Shown: positions 31,536 to 41,728, counted from the first letter of the stretch. The stretch: 64,000 nt of DNA from Pseudomonas tremae (GCF_001401155.1 NZ_LJRO01000031.1:62001-126000); one strand, 5' to 3'. Notes: generated by a model from the sequence alone, not told the origin. Made by a program: numbers and translations.

Positions 31536-32365
31536 TGAGTCATCCACTGCGTTTCGCCCTTAATCGAATGGTCGCGCCACGCCTGTCGCTTGAGGAATTT
31601 GTCGATCTGGCTGTAAAGCTGGGTGCCGACGCCATCGAGATCCGCAACGACCTTAAGGGCATCGAGATCGAGGACGGCACTGCGCCAGAGGTCGTTGCTG
31701 ATCTTTGTGCTGCCAAAGGCGTACAGGTTCTTTCGATCAATGCGCTGTACCCGTTCGATGTCTGGAATGACGAGCGCAGTGCCCAGGCGACAAAACTGGC
31801 GCAGTACGCTCGCGCCTGCGGTGCGAAGGGGCTGGTGTTGTGCCCGCTCAACGACCGTGCCGACACGCGCAACGGGGCGCAGCGTGCTTCCGGGTTGCGC
31901 ACCGCGCTGACCGCGCTGGCGCCGATGCTTCGTGAGTACGGGGTTCTGGGTTTCGTCGAGCCGCTGGGCTTCGAGGAGTGCTCGCTGCGCTTCAAGCGTC
32001 AGGCCGTGGATGCAATCAAGGCCGTTGGCGGGCTGGATGTCTACCGTCTGGTTCACGACACCTTTCATCACCATCTGGCGGGTGAGGTCGAGCTGTTTCC
32101 GGAGCTGACCGGGCTGGTGCATATCTCCGGTGTCGAGGACGCGCAGGCGCCGCTCAACAGCATTCGCGACGGTCACCGCGTGCTGGTTGGCGAGGCTGAT
32201 ATTCTTGGCAACGTTGCACAGATCGAAAGGTTGCTGGACAGCGGCTATTCAGGACATCTGTCGTTTGAACCGTTCGCCGAAAGCGTTCATGCGCTGGACG
32301 ATATTCCCCAGGCGATCTCGGTAAGCATGACGCATTTGTCACAAGCCGTTTCCCAACGCCATTGA
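31535..32365 (+). CDS. iolI: Inosose isomerase-like TIM-barrel protein
   Basis: The 276-residue protein is of the sugar phosphate isomerase/epimerase fold: LGADAIEIRNDLKGI, LGFVEPLGFEECSL (metal-ligand glutamate) and HDTFHHHLAGE. It ends with LSFEPFAESVH. The arrangement resembles Bacillus IolI, which interconverts 2-keto-myo-inositol and 1-keto-D-chiro-inositol. That would let the cell use other inositol stereoisomers. ATG at 31535 follows GGAG (31521-31524). The assignment between IolI and IolH types is by motif recall. Confidence 0.8.
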   Translation: MSHPLRFALNRMVAPRLSLEEFVDLAVKLGADAIEIRNDLKGIEIEDGTAPEVVADLCAAKGVQVLSINALYPFDVWNDERSAQATKLAQYARACGAKGLVLCPLNDRADTRNGAQRASGLRTALTALAPMLREYGVLGFVEPLGFEECSLRFKRQAVDAIKAVGGLDVYRLVHDTFHHHLAGEVELFPELTGLVHISGVEDAQAPLNSIRDGHRVLVGEADILGNVAQIERLLDSGYSGHLSFEPFAESVHALDDIPQAISVSMTHLSQAVSQRH

Positions 32366-32390
32366 TTTTCTGCCTATTCAGGCCACCTCA

Positions 32391-32401
32391 AACAAGAACA
32401 A
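32391..32401 (+). promoter_or_regulatory. AAnAAnAAnAA motif before iolD
   Basis: AACAAGAACAA lies directly before GGTG and 9 nt before the iolD start codon. Confidence 0.6.
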
Positions 32402-32410
32402 GGTGCCAAC

Positions 32411-34348
32411 ATGAGTACAACCCGACTGACCATGGCCCAGGCTCTGGTGAAGTTTCTCGATAATCAGTATGTCGAAGTTGACGGCGTACAGAGCAAGTTC
32501 GTCGCGGGCATTTTTACCATCTTCGGCCACGGCAATGTGTTGGGCCTCGGCCAGGCGCTGGAGCAGGACAGCGGTGAGCTGGTGGTGCATCAAGGCCGTA
32601 ACGAGCAGGGCATGTGCCACGCTGCCATCGGTTTTGCCAAACAGCATCTGCGTCGCAAAATCTACGCCTGCAGCTCTTCGGTAGGGCCGGGGGCGGCCAA
32701 CATGATCACTGCGGCTGCAACGGCGTCTGCCAACCGGATTCCGCTGCTGCTGTTGCCCGGCGATGTCTACGCCAGCCGCCAGCCTGACCCGGTGCTGCAA
32801 CAGATCGAGCAATTTCACGACCTGAGCATCAGCACCAACGATGCCTTCAAGGCCGTGAGCAAGTACTGGGACCGTATCAACCGCCCCGAGCAGCTGATGA
32901 GCGCCGCGCTCAACGCCATGCGCGTGCTGACCGACCCGGCCGAGACAGGTGCAGTGACCCTGGCACTGCCCCAGGACGTTCAGGCCGAAGCCTACGATTA
33001 CCCGGACAGCTTTCTGCAAAAACGCGTACACCGTATTGATCGTCGTCCGCCAAGCAAGGCGATGCTCGACGATGCGCTGGCCTTGCTCGGCAGCAAGCGC
33101 AAGCCCTTGCTGATCTGCGGTGGCGGGGTGCGTTATTCAGGCGCAGCTGCAGCGTTGCAAGCCTTTGCAGAGCGCTTCGACATCCCGTTTGCGGAAACCC
33201 AGGCAGGTAAAAGCGCCATCGTCTCGGCGCACCCGTTGAACATGGGTGGGATCGGCGAAACCGGCACGGTGGCGGCCAATCAACTGGCAAAGGAAGCCGA
33301 TCTGATCATCGGCGTAGGCACCCGCTACAGCGATTTCACCACCGCGTCGAAATGGTTGTTCCAGAACCCGGATGTACAGTTTCTCAACCTCAATGTTGGC
33401 GCTTTCGATGTACAGAAACTGGACGGCGTGCAGTTGTTGGCCGATGCGCAGGTGGCCTTGCAGGCACTGACCGAAAGCCTGCAGGCCAGCGGTTATCGTG
33501 CTGCGTGGGGCGATGCGCCGCGGACCGCGCGTGCGCAACTGGATGCCGAAGTGGATCGGCTGTATGCGGTGGAGTATCAGAGCGAAGGCTTCGTGCCTGA
33601 AATCAACGACCACATGGACCCGGCCGTGCTGCGCGACTTCATTGAGCTGACCGGTTCGTGCCTGACCCAGAGCGGCGTGCTGGGCATTCTCAACCGCAAC
33701 CTGCCGGCCGACGCGGTAATCGTTGCCGCCGCGGGCAGCCTGCCGGGGGACTTGCAACGCGCCTGGCGCAGCACCGGGGTCGATACCTATCACGTTGAAT
33801 ACGGCTACTCGTGCATGGGCTATGAGGTCAATGCTGCGCTCGGCGTCAAGCTCGCCGAGCCGCACCGGGAAGTCTTCGCACTGGTCGGCGATGGTTCTTA
33901 CATGATGCTCCATTCGGAGCTGGCGACCTCGATTCAGGAGCGCCGCAAGATCAACGTTGTGTTGCTCGACAACATGACCTTCGGTTGCATCAACAATTTG
34001 CAGATGGAACACGGAATGAACAGTTTCGGCACCGAGTTCCGTTTCCGCAACCCGGAGACCGGCAAGCTCGATGGCGACTTCGTACCGGTGGATTTTGCCA
34101 TGAGCGCGGCGGCTTATGGCTGCAAGACCTACAAGGTGAGCACTGCCGAGCAGTTGCATCAGGCGCTCGCCGATGCCCGGCTCCAGACGGTCTCGACGCT
34201 GATCGATATCAAGGTGCTGCCCAAGACCATGATTCACAAGTACCTGTCGTGGTGGCGGGTCGGTGTCGCCGAAGTATCCACCACAGGTACCACCGCTCAG
34301 GTGTACGAAAAACTCAACCGCGAGCTGGCCAAGGCGCGCCAGTACTGA
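32411..34348 (+). CDS. iolD: 3D-(3,5/4)-trihydroxycyclohexane-1,2-dione acylhydrolase
   Basis: The 645-residue thiamine-diphosphate enzyme has the three usual domains. It begins [20 protein letters not shown]. The activating glutamate region lies near [20 protein letters not shown]. The diphosphate motif is [14 protein letters not shown], followed by [14 protein letters not shown] residues ([16 protein letters not shown]). IolD hydrolyses the C-C bond of the cyclic diketone to give 5-deoxy-glucuronate. It takes the product of IolE. The gene sits in the middle of the operon. Confidence 0.95.
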   Translation: MSTTRLTMAQALVKFLDNQYVEVDGVQSKFVAGIFTIFGHGNVLGLGQALEQDSGELVVHQGRNEQGMCHAAIGFAKQHLRRKIYACSSSVGPGAANMITAAATASANRIPLLLLPGDVYASRQPDPVLQQIEQFHDLSISTNDAFKAVSKYWDRINRPEQLMSAALNAMRVLTDPAETGAVTLALPQDVQAEAYDYPDSFLQKRVHRIDRRPPSKAMLDDALALLGSKRKPLLICGGGVRYSGAAAALQAFAERFDIPFAETQAGKSAIVSAHPLNMGGIGETGTVAANQLAKEADLIIGVGTRYSDFTTASKWLFQNPDVQFLNLNVGAFDVQKLDGVQLLADAQVALQALTESLQASGYRAAWGDAPRTARAQLDAEVDRLYAVEYQSEGFVPEINDHMDPAVLRDFIELTGSCLTQSGVLGILNRNLPADAVIVAAAGSLPGDLQRAWRSTGVDTYHVEYGYSCMGYEVNAALGVKLAEPHREVFALVGDGSYMMLHSELATSIQERRKINVVLLDNMTFGCINNLQMEHGMNSFGTEFRFRNPETGKLDGDFVPVDFAMSAAAYGCKTYKVSTAEQLHQALADARLQTVSTLIDIKVLPKTMIHKYLSWWRVGVAEVSTTGTTAQVYEKLNRELAKARQY

Positions 34349-34394
34349 TCACTTTTTAGCGTTCATGGCCCGTGACCTGCTCACGGCAACATCC

Positions 34395-34405
34395 AATAAC
34401 AAAAA
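34395..34405 (+). promoter_or_regulatory. AAnAAnAAnAA motif before iolG
   Basis: AATAACAAAAA overlaps the AAAGGAA ribosome site of iolG. Confidence 0.55.
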
Positions 34406-34416
34406 GGAATACGAAC

Positions 34417-35427
34417 ATGGCATTGAAACTCGGCGTGATTGGTACAGGCGCAATCGGTCAGGATCATATCCGCCGTTGCAGCAAGACATTGGTCGGCAGT
34501 CAGGTGGTGGCCGTCACCGACATCAATCTGGAGCAGGCTGCAAAAGTTGTGCGCGACCTCGACATCAGCGCCGAAGTGTATGCCGACGGGCACGCTTTGA
34601 TCGCGGCGCCCGATGTCGAGGCAGTGCTGGTTTGCTCGTGGGGGCCTAGCCATGAAGAGTACGTGCTGGCGGCCATCGCTGCAGGTAAGCCGGTGTTCTG
34701 CGAAAAGCCGCTGGCAGTGACGGCTCAAGGCTGCCGGCATATTGTCGAAGCCGAGATCGCCAGTGGCAGGCGTCTGGTGCAAGTGGGTTTCATGCGGCCT
34801 TATGATCAGGGCTATCGCGCCCTCAAGGCGGTGATCGACAGCGGCAAGATCGGCGAGCCGCTGATGCTCCATTGCGCCCACCGCAACCCGCGCGTAGGCG
34901 AGAATTACAAGACCGATATGGCCATCACTGACACCCTTATTCACGAACTCAATGTGCTGCGCTGGCTGCTCGACGATGATTATGTGTCTGCACAGGTGGT
35001 TTTTCCGCGCAAGACCGGCAAGGCCCTGGCGCACATGAAAGACCCGCAGATCGTGATGCTGGAGACCGCCAGAGGCACGCGCATCGACGTCGAGGTCTTC
35101 GTCAACTGCCAGTATGGCTACGACATCCAGTGCGAGGTGGTCGGCGAGAGCGGCATCGCCAGACTGCCCGAGCCTTCTCAGGTGCAGATGCGCAGTGAAG
35201 CCAAATTGTCCAACGCGATTCTGATGGACTGGAAAGACCGGTTCATTGCTGCCTATGACGTCGAGCTGCAGGACTTCATCGACGGCGTCAAGGCAGGAAC
35301 GATCTACGGCCCTTCTGCCTGGGACGGCTATGCGGCTGCCGTAGCGGCCGATGCCTGCGTGCTGGCGCAGAACAACGGCGCAGTTGTGCCGATTGCCCTT
35401 GAAGTACGTCCGGCGTTCTACGCCTGA
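34417..35427 (+). CDS. iolG: Inositol 2-dehydrogenase
   Basis: The 336-residue Gfo/Idh/MocA oxidoreductase has the N-terminal Rossmann motif [12 protein letters not shown]. The catalytic residues K97 (CEKPLAV), D172 and H176 (TDTLIHELN) are at the same numbers as in the well-studied Bacillus enzyme. It oxidises myo-inositol to 2-keto-myo-inositol with NAD+, the first step of the pathway. The ATG at 34417 follows AAAGGAA. A longer frame from 34372 is not used. Confidence 0.96.
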   Translation: MALKLGVIGTGAIGQDHIRRCSKTLVGSQVVAVTDINLEQAAKVVRDLDISAEVYADGHALIAAPDVEAVLVCSWGPSHEEYVLAAIAAGKPVFCEKPLAVTAQGCRHIVEAEIASGRRLVQVGFMRPYDQGYRALKAVIDSGKIGEPLMLHCAHRNPRVGENYKTDMAITDTLIHELNVLRWLLDDDYVSAQVVFPRKTGKALAHMKDPQIVMLETARGTRIDVEVFVNCQYGYDIQCEVVGESGIARLPEPSQVQMRSEAKLSNAILMDWKDRFIAAYDVELQDFIDGVKAGTIYGPSAWDGYAAAVAADACVLAQNNGAVVPIALEVRPAFYA

Positions 35428-35479
35428 CAGATTTTTCAGCCACGGGAACATCTCTCGTCAAAAGTAACAGGGAGGCATC

Positions 35480-36340
35480 ATGCGGATCGCACTGGACCCA
35501 TACATGTACCGCCATCTGCCCTTGGGGGCGATGGTCGATAAAACCGCGGAGCTGGGTTACGACTATATAGAACTGTCGCCGCGTGAAGATTTCATGCCGT
35601 TTTACAAGTATCCCCGCGTGGATCGCGCACGCATCAGGGAGTTTCGCAAAGCCCTTAGCGATGCAGGTGTGAAACTTTCTTCGCTGTTGCCGCTGTATCA
35701 CTGGGCAGCGCCCGACGAAGACTTGCGTATTGCTGCAGTGCGCAACTGGAAACGTGCCATTCAGGTTGCGGTGGAAATGGACTGTGACCTTATGAATACC
35801 GAGTTCAGCGGGCAGTCGGATCATGCGCTGATCTGCGAGAACCAGTTCATGAAGTCGATGGACGAGCTGATGCCGCATTTCGAGCGCGAAGGCATCAAGC
35901 TCGATATTCAGGCGCATCCTTATGACTTCTGTGAGCGCAACAACGAGTCGGTGGACATCATTCGCGGGCTTGATCGTGACTGGATCAACTACCTGTATGC
36001 CGCGCCCCATACGTTTTTCTACGATGACGGCGTGGGAGATATCGCCTCCATGCTGCGCTATGCCGGCGACAGGCTCACCCACCTGATCATTGCCGACACC
36101 TATAATCACCGCGCCTCTTCCAGCCTGCGTTACATCGTCAACCCGCCCGGCGTGACGGCGACGGTGCATCAGCACCTTGATATCGGTCAGGGCGAGGTGA
36201 ACTGGGAGGCGTTTTTCTCGACGTTGAGAGACATGAAGTTCGACGGCATCGCCACGATGGCTGTATTTGCCTGGGAAGAGCGCGCCGACGAGTCGAGCCG
36301 ATTCATGCTTGAGCGGGTCAAAAGCGAGTTGCTGCGCTGA
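35480..36340 (+). CDS. iolH: IolH-like sugar phosphate isomerase/epimerase
   Basis: The 286-residue TIM-barrel protein begins [18 protein letters not shown], then [20 protein letters not shown], which I recognise as the IolH type. It is distinct from the IolI-like protein at 31535. Later blocks are [15 protein letters not shown] and [24 protein letters not shown]. Its exact reaction in inositol breakdown has not been fixed to my knowledge. GGGAGG precedes the start. It lies between iolG and a second oxidoreductase. Confidence 0.82.
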   Translation: MRIALDPYMYRHLPLGAMVDKTAELGYDYIELSPREDFMPFYKYPRVDRARIREFRKALSDAGVKLSSLLPLYHWAAPDEDLRIAAVRNWKRAIQVAVEMDCDLMNTEFSGQSDHALICENQFMKSMDELMPHFEREGIKLDIQAHPYDFCERNNESVDIIRGLDRDWINYLYAAPHTFFYDDGVGDIASMLRYAGDRLTHLIIADTYNHRASSSLRYIVNPPGVTATVHQHLDIGQGEVNWEAFFSTLRDMKFDGIATMAVFAWEERADESSRFMLERVKSELLR

Positions 36341-36405
36341 TACGGTTGCACCGAACACACAACCGATGGCTGCGGCCTGAGGATCATGGACCACAGGAGA
36401 TATCC

Positions 36406-37425
36406 ATGCGAGCAGGGCTGGTGGGCTACGGCAAAGGGGGGCGTTACTTTCACGCGACGCTGATTTCAAGTGTGCCCGGTGCCACGTTTGCAGGCGTCGT
36501 TACCCGTTCGCCTGAACGAAAGCAGGGCGTGGCCAAGGATCATCCCGGCGTGGCGACGTTCGACACGCTTGCCGAACTGGTGACCGCCGGGGTCGATGTG
36601 GTGGTTATTTCAACACCGCTGGCATCGCGGCGAGCGCTGATTCTGGAGGCTATAGAGCTGGGCGTGGCGGTGGTCAGCGATAAGCCTTTCGCCGCCGATG
36701 CCGCGCAAGCGCGTGAGCTGGTGGAGGCTGCCGAAAGGCGTGGAGTATTGCTCAGCGTTTATCAGAACCGGCGTTGGGATTCCGACTTCCTCACGGTGCG
36801 TAAATTGATCGACAGCGGCGCGCTGGGCGAGATCAGCCGGTTCGAGTCAAGTATCGAGCGCTATTCGCCGCGCTCCGTCGGCAAGGCCAGCGGTGGTGGC
36901 ATGTTGCGCGACCTGGGCAGTCATCTGGTGGATCAGGCGCTGGTGCTGTTCGGGCCGGTCGAGCGGGTATATGGCGAATTGCGCTTCGCCAGCGCGGACG
37001 ACGAGCTGGATCACACGTTTTTCGTCGTACTGACCCATACCAACGGCGTGGTTTCGCACCTGTCCGGGAGTTGCCTGCAAAGCAGCCCGAAGCCGCGTTT
37101 TCGAGTTAGCGGATCGAAAGGCTGCTACAGCGTCGACGGCCTTGACGGTCAGGAGGAGGCGGCGTTTGCCGGTCTGACGCCGCGCTCCGAGGGCGAACGC
37201 TGGGGCGTTGAAGAGCACAGGCGTTGGGGCTGGTTCGAACACGGTGATCATCGTGAACGAGTGCCCTCGGAGCGCGGCTGCTGGCTCGAGTTCTACCAGC
37301 AATTGCAGCGTGCAATAGACGAGCAGGGTGCCAATCCGGTCGATCCTCATGACGCGATAGCATCAGCGCGGGTAATGGACGCCGCACGCCTGAGCGCAAA
37401 GGAGGGACGGATTGTGGCGCTGTAG
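36406..37425 (+). CDS. Second Gfo/Idh/MocA oxidoreductase of the inositol operon
   Basis: The 339-residue protein starts at 36406 after AGGAGA. The N-terminal Rossmann motif is VGYGKGGRYFHA, the lysine block is SDKPFAADA (K93), and the Asp/His block is GGGMLRDLGSHLVDQAL. Overall it is closer to the YdgJ/IolW/IolX-like oxidoreductases than to IolG. In the inositol context it may oxidise scyllo-inositol or another isomer, feeding 2-keto-inositol into the pathway; this is inference. It is the last gene before a strong terminator. Confidence 0.82.
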   Translation: MRAGLVGYGKGGRYFHATLISSVPGATFAGVVTRSPERKQGVAKDHPGVATFDTLAELVTAGVDVVVISTPLASRRALILEAIELGVAVVSDKPFAADAAQARELVEAAERRGVLLSVYQNRRWDSDFLTVRKLIDSGALGEISRFESSIERYSPRSVGKASGGGMLRDLGSHLVDQALVLFGPVERVYGELRFASADDELDHTFFVVLTHTNGVVSHLSGSCLQSSPKPRFRVSGSKGCYSVDGLDGQEEAAFAGLTPRSEGERWGVEEHRRWGWFEHGDHRERVPSERGCWLEFYQQLQRAIDEQGANPVDPHDAIASARVMDAARLSAKEGRIVAL

Positions 37426-37495
37426 CAACTGCGACGGTAATAGCTATGGACTCGCCTGCTGTCGCGCAATCCCGCCACTGAAATTTCCGCTCACG

Positions 37496-37530
37496 AAAGC
37501 CTGACGCCTGATACCCGTCAGGCTTTGTCA
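37496..37530 (+). terminator. Rho-independent terminator of the iol operon
   Basis: AAAGCCTGACG (37496-37506), a 9-nt loop and CGTCAGGCTTT (37516-37526) form an 11-bp stem that ends in TTT. It separates catabolic genes from the importer. Confidence 0.85.
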
Positions 37531-37555
37531 TTTTCGGCCCGACAATAAATGAAAT

Positions 37556-37568
37556 GGAATAAAATTCT
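37556..37568 (+). promoter_or_regulatory. Putative IolR site, imperfect copy
   Basis: GGAA-TAAAA-TTCT is an imperfect copy with a 5-bp spacer. Its centre is about 28.5 bp from the perfect palindrome downstream. Confidence 0.4.
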
Positions 37569-37580
37569 AAAATTTGTTGA

Positions 37581-37600
37581 ATTGGAAAATATTTTCCAAT
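37581..37600 (+). promoter_or_regulatory. Perfect 20-bp palindrome, putative IolR operator of the importer genes
   Basis: ATTGGAAAATATTTTCCAAT contains exactly GGAA-AATATT-TTCC. It nearly fills the spacer between a possible -35 TTGAAT (37577-37582) and -10 TAGAGT (37600-37605), a position suited to repression. GGAA-N6-TTCC is, as I recall, the motif reported for rhizobial IolR. Confidence 0.75.
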
Positions 37601-37913
37601 AGAGTCTTTTTCAGGTTACCGACTATCGAATCACCCGGGTCTGAAATCATTTTCAGGCCATGGGAAACACGCCAACAAAAACAAAACAAAAGATAGGTAC
37701 TGTCGATGAAAACCCCTGCCTCTGGCCTCACCGCCAAGCGTTCTGCCACCCCGTCATTCTGGATTCGGACCATGGAGCACTTTCTTACGATCGTTGCCCG
37801 TGGGATGTGCGTGCAGCACAAGGACGCGCAATTGTTCTGCATTCCCGGTGCGACCGGAGTTCGCCTGCCCCGTTGACGGGTTGCACCGTTCTACGTCTTT
37901 GCCAAGCCCCGAT

Positions 37914-37924
37914 AACAACAAGAA
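37914..37924 (+). promoter_or_regulatory. AAnAAnAAnAA motif before the binding-protein gene
   Basis: AACAACAAGAA lies directly before TTTGGAG, the ribosome site of the periplasmic binding-protein gene. The same 11-mer precedes iolE. Confidence 0.65.
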
Positions 37925-37941
37925 TTTGGAGACAGACCCTT

Positions 37942-38871
37942 ATGAATACCAAGGTTCGCTTTACCTCCCTCGCGCTGGTCCTGATGCTCGGCAGCAGTGC
38001 GGCACTGGCTGATATCAAGGTCGGGGTTGCCATGTCGCAGTTTGACGACACCTGGCTGACCTACCTGCGCGAGGACATGGGCGCCAAGGCCAAAACCATG
38101 CCCGGAGGCGTGACGCTGCAATTTGTCGATGCCCGTGCGGACGTCAATAAGCAGCTCGATCAGGTCAAGGAACTCATCAACAAGAAGGTCGATGCCCTGA
38201 TCGTCAACCCGGTGGACACGGCAGCGACCGCCAGCATCACCAAGGCTGCAGTCGCTGCCGGTATTCCGCTGGTCTACGTTAACCGCCGCCCTGATCAGGT
38301 GAAACTGCCTGAAGGCGTCGCAACGGTCACCTCGGACGATACCGAGGCTGGCCGACTGCAAGCGCAGTTCATCGCCGAAAAAATGGGTGGCAAGGGTAGC
38401 GTCGTGATTCTGTTGGGTGATCTGGCCAACAATTCCACGCTGAACCGTACCAAAGGCGTTAAGGAAGTGCTGGCGAAATACCCGGATATCAAGATAGATC
38501 AGGAGCAGACCGGCACCTGGCTGCGTCAGAAGGGTATGGACCTGACCAATGACTGGCTCACTCAAGGCCGCAAGTTCAATGCGGTACTGGCCAACAACGA
38601 CGAAATGGCCATTGGTGCCGCGCTGGCGCTGAAGCAGGCGGGTGTCAAGCAGGGCACTGTATTTGTCGCCGGAGTCGACGGTACGCCAGACGGGATCAGC
38701 GCCATCGAAAAAGGCGACCTGACAGCGTCCGTTTTTCAGGACGCCAAGGGCCAGGCCGATGGTGCAATCGATGCAGCGGTGAAAATGGCCAGGAAGGAAA
38801 AGGTCGAGCCCCAGGCAATTGTCATTCTTTATCGCCTGATTACGCCTGAAAACGTCGCCACCTTCAAATAA
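37942..38871 (+). CDS. Periplasmic inositol/sugar-binding protein of an ABC importer
   Basis: The 309-residue protein starts at 37942 after GGAG. It has a signal peptide (residues 1-23, cleavage ALA/D). It belongs to the ribose/galactose-binding type 1 fold: VGVAMSQFDDTWLTYLRED, VDALIVNPVDTAAT, PLVYVNRRPD and GVDGTPDGISAIEKGDL. With the ATPase and permease genes that follow, this is a CUT2-type importer. Its place next to the iol operon and a shared operator type make inositol the likely ligand (IbpA/IatB-like). Confidence 0.9.
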   Translation: MNTKVRFTSLALVLMLGSSAALADIKVGVAMSQFDDTWLTYLREDMGAKAKTMPGGVTLQFVDARADVNKQLDQVKELINKKVDALIVNPVDTAATASITKAAVAAGIPLVYVNRRPDQVKLPEGVATVTSDDTEAGRLQAQFIAEKMGGKGSVVILLGDLANNSTLNRTKGVKEVLAKYPDIKIDQEQTGTWLRQKGMDLTNDWLTQGRKFNAVLANNDEMAIGAALALKQAGVKQGTVFVAGVDGTPDGISAIEKGDLTASVFQDAKGQADGAIDAAVKMARKEKVEPQAIVILYRLITPENVATFK

Positions 38872-38940
38872 CAACAGCCGGCAGGCCAGGGAGGCGCTTG
38901 AAATGCCCTCCCGCAGGCTGCCGCTTGAGGAGTTGTGATC

Positions 38941-40518
38941 ATGTTCGGTTCTGCCACTGTCAGTCCGCCCGCGTCCGGCGACCTGCCGTCCATCGATGTG
39001 CATGGCGCCACGCCGGATACCCAGCACCCTTATCTGCTGGAAATCAGCCATATCAGCAACGCTTTCCCCGGCGTCATTGCGCTCGATGACGTGCAATTGC
39101 GAGTGCGCCCTGGCAGCGTGCTGGCGCTGATGGGCGAGAACGGAGCCGGAAAGTCGACGCTGATGAAAATCATCGCTGGCATCTACCAGCCGGACTCGGG
39201 CGAGATCCGCTTGCGTGGCGAGCCGGTTAGCTTTGAAACGCCACTTTCGGCCCTGCAGGCCGGCATTGCCATGATCCATCAGGAGCTCAACCTGATGCCG
39301 TTCATGAGTATTGCCGAGAATATCTGGATAGGCCGCGAGCAGCTCAACAGCCTGCACATGGTCGATCACCGGGAGATGCACCGCTGCACTGCCCAATTGC
39401 TGGAGCGCCTGCGCATCAAGCTTGATCCCGAAGAGCTGGTTGGCAACCTGAGCATCGCCGAGCGGCAGATGGTGGAGATTGCCAAGGCGGTTTCCTACAA
39501 CTCGGACGTGCTGATCATGGACGAGCCGACCTCGGCCATTACTGAAACCGAAGTGGCTCACCTTTTTTCGATCATTGCCGACCTGCGCTCGCAGGGTAAA
39601 GGCATCATCTATATCACTCACAAGATGAGCGAAGTGTTCAAGATCGCCGATGAGGTTGCCGTGTTTCGCGACGGGGCCTACATCGGACTGCAGCGCGCCG
39701 ACAGCATGGACGGCGACAGCCTGATCTCGATGATGGTCGGTCGTGAATTGACCCAACTGTTCCCCCAGCGTGACCAGCCGGCAGGCGATGTAAGGCTTTC
39801 TGTCAAGGGCCTGGGTTTGAAAGGCATCTTCCAGGGCGTAAGTTTCGACCTGCGCGCCGGTGAAATCCTTGGCATTGCCGGCCTGATGGGGTCGGGACGA
39901 ACCAATGTGGCCGAGACCTTGTTCGGTATAACCCCCGCCGACAGCGGCGAGATTCTCTTCGAGGGCAAGACAGTGCGAATTGGCGATCCGCACCAGGCCA
40001 TCGAACTGGGGTTTGCCCTGCTGACTGAGGATCGCAAGTTGACTGGCCTGTTTCCGTGCCTGTCGGTGATGGAAAACATGGAGATGGCGGTGCTGGCCAA
40101 CTACGCAGGCAATGGCTTCGTGCAGCAAAAGGCCTTGCGTACCCTGTGCGAAGAGATGTGCAGGAAGCTGCGGGTAAAAACCCCTTCGCTGGAGCAGTGC
40201 ATCGACACGCTCTCCGGCGGCAACCAGCAGAAAGCGTTGCTGGCGCGCTGGCTGATGACCAATCCCAAAGTCTTGATTCTCGACGAGCCCACACGCGGCA
40301 TCGACGTAGGAGCCAAGGCGGAAATCTATCGGCTGATCTCGCTGCTGGCCAGCGAGGGGATGGCGGTGATCATGATCTCTTCGGAGCTGCCAGAAGTGCT
40401 GGGCATGAGTGACCGGGTCATGGTGATGCATGAGGGAGAGATGATGGGGATCCTTGATCGCAATGAGGCAACCCAGGAAAAAGTCATGCACCTGGCCTCT
40501 GGGCATCGGGTTCATTGA
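38941..40518 (+). CDS. CUT2-type ABC importer ATP-binding protein
   Basis: The ATG at 38941 has AGGAG (38928-38932) eight bases upstream; a GTG at 38935 is too close. The 525-residue protein carries two ABC domains. The N-terminal half has a full Walker A (GENGAGKST, residues 65-73), the signature LSIAERQ and [11 protein letters not shown]. The C-terminal half has a degenerate P-loop (GLMGSGRTN) and [14 protein letters not shown], as in RbsA and MglA. It powers uptake of the sugar bound by the preceding gene product, probably inositol (IatA-like). Confidence 0.92.
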   Translation: MFGSATVSPPASGDLPSIDVHGATPDTQHPYLLEISHISNAFPGVIALDDVQLRVRPGSVLALMGENGAGKSTLMKIIAGIYQPDSGEIRLRGEPVSFETPLSALQAGIAMIHQELNLMPFMSIAENIWIGREQLNSLHMVDHREMHRCTAQLLERLRIKLDPEELVGNLSIAERQMVEIAKAVSYNSDVLIMDEPTSAITETEVAHLFSIIADLRSQGKGIIYITHKMSEVFKIADEVAVFRDGAYIGLQRADSMDGDSLISMMVGRELTQLFPQRDQPAGDVRLSVKGLGLKGIFQGVSFDLRAGEILGIAGLMGSGRTNVAETLFGITPADSGEILFEGKTVRIGDPHQAIELGFALLTEDRKLTGLFPCLSVMENMEMAVLANYAGNGFVQQKALRTLCEEMCRKLRVKTPSLEQCIDTLSGGNQQKALLARWLMTNPKVLILDEPTRGIDVGAKAEIYRLISLLASEGMAVIMISSELPEVLGMSDRVMVMHEGEMMGILDRNEATQEKVMHLASGHRVH

Positions 40519-40541
40519 GTTCGCGATATGGCGCTCGGTAA

Positions 40542-40552
40542 AAGAAGAACAA
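40542..40552 (+). promoter_or_regulatory. AAnAAnAAnAA motif before the permease gene
   Basis: AAGAAGAACAA lies directly before GAGGG, the ribosome site of the permease gene. Confidence 0.6.
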
Positions 40553-40565
40553 GAGGGTAACGAAC

Positions 40566-41591
40566 ATGAGCAACGCGATTCTGCAAAATAAACCAGCTCT
40601 GGCGCCTGCCAGAGGCAAACGACGTCTGCCGACGGAGCTCAGTATCTTTCTGGTATTGATCGGCATCGGGCTGGTTTTCGAGATGTTTGGCTGGATCGTC
40701 CGCGACCAGAGTTTTCTGCTCAATTCCCAGCGCCTGGTACTGATGATTCTTCAGGTTTCGATCATCGGGTTGCTGGCCATCGGCGTGACCCAAGTGATCA
40801 TCACGACAGGCATCGATCTGTCTTCCGGCTCGGTGCTGGCGCTGTCGGCGATGATTGCCGCGAGCCTGGCACAAACCTCGGACTATACCCGCGCAGTCTT
40901 TCCGTCGCTGACCGACCTGCCAGTGTGGATACCGGTGGTGGTCGGGCTGGGGGTGGGGCTGTTGGCTGGCGCGATCAACGGCAGCATCATTGCGATTACC
41001 GGGATCCCGCCATTCATCGCCACGCTGGGCATGATGGTCTCCGCGCGCGGCCTGGCGCGCTTCTATACCGAAGGCCAGCCGGTCAGCATGCTCTCTGATT
41101 CCTACACGGCCATCGGGCAGGGCGCGATGCCGGTGCTTATCTTTCTGGTGGTCGCCGTGATCTTTCACATTGCCCTGCGCTACACCAAGTACGGCAAATA
41201 CACCTATGCCATCGGCGGCAACATGCAGGCGGCTCGGACTTCCGGAATCAACGTCAAGCGACACCTGATCATTGTCTACAGCATCGCCGGGCTTCTGGCC
41301 GGACTGGCGGGAGTCGTTGCTTCTGCGCGTGCTGCCACAGGGCAGGCGGGGATGGGGATGTCCTATGAGCTGGATGCGATCGCCGCAGCGGTCATCGGCG
41401 GCACCAGCCTCGCTGGCGGGGTGGGCAGAATCACTGGCACGGTGATTGGCGCACTGATTCTGGGAGTGATGGCCAGCGGTTTCACTTTTGTTGGCGTGGA
41501 CGCCTATGTTCAGGACATTATCAAAGGCCTGATCATTGTAGCGGCGGTAGTAATCGATCAATATCGCAACAAGCGCAAGACTAAGCGCTGA
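40566..41591 (+). CDS. CUT2-type ABC importer permease
   Basis: The 341-residue protein is of the RbsC/AraH permease family with 8-10 hydrophobic helices. Typical blocks are [45 protein letters not shown] and [19 protein letters not shown]; the last is the cytoplasmic coupling region. It completes the probable inositol importer (IatP-like). A strong terminator follows 17 bp after the stop. Confidence 0.92.
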   Translation: MSNAILQNKPALAPARGKRRLPTELSIFLVLIGIGLVFEMFGWIVRDQSFLLNSQRLVLMILQVSIIGLLAIGVTQVIITTGIDLSSGSVLALSAMIAASLAQTSDYTRAVFPSLTDLPVWIPVVVGLGVGLLAGAINGSIIAITGIPPFIATLGMMVSARGLARFYTEGQPVSMLSDSYTAIGQGAMPVLIFLVVAVIFHIALRYTKYGKYTYAIGGNMQAARTSGINVKRHLIIVYSIAGLLAGLAGVVASARAATGQAGMGMSYELDAIAAAVIGGTSLAGGVGRITGTVIGALILGVMASGFTFVGVDAYVQDIIKGLIIVAAVVIDQYRNKRKTKR

Positions 41592-41608
41592 GCTCCGATG
41601 CTGTATGG

Positions 41609-41633
41609 AAAGGCCTGTTTCAGGCCTTTTTTT
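41609..41633 (+). terminator. Rho-independent terminator after the importer operon
   Basis: AAAGGCCTG (41609-41617), loop TTT and CAGGCCTTT (41621-41629) are followed by TTTT. Confidence 0.93.
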
Positions 41634-41728
41634 GCTTTGAATATTGCCGGAACCGATGAGTCGTCCACGGGTCAGAGCCTCGTCAGGGCGCGTGCGCGGC
41701 AAGGTTTGTACCCGCATTTAAAGGGGGG

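Larger units (their letters stand above)
37426..37941. other. Control region and long leader between the iol operon and the ABC importer
   Basis: These 516 bases hold a terminator (37496-37530), an AT-rich promoter region with two IolR-like sites (37556-37600), and about 335 bases of apparent leader before the first importer gene. A 56-codon frame at 37706-37876 (ATG to TGA) lies in the leader; its ribosome site is weak and I do not call it a gene. An A-rich CA motif ends the region. Confidence 0.6.

Noticed and set aside
37891..40515. An 874-codon open frame on the minus strand opposite the importer genes
   Set aside because: It spans three regions that read clearly as binding protein and ATPase on the plus strand; long antisense frames are common in high-GC codon phase, and its translation shows no domain.
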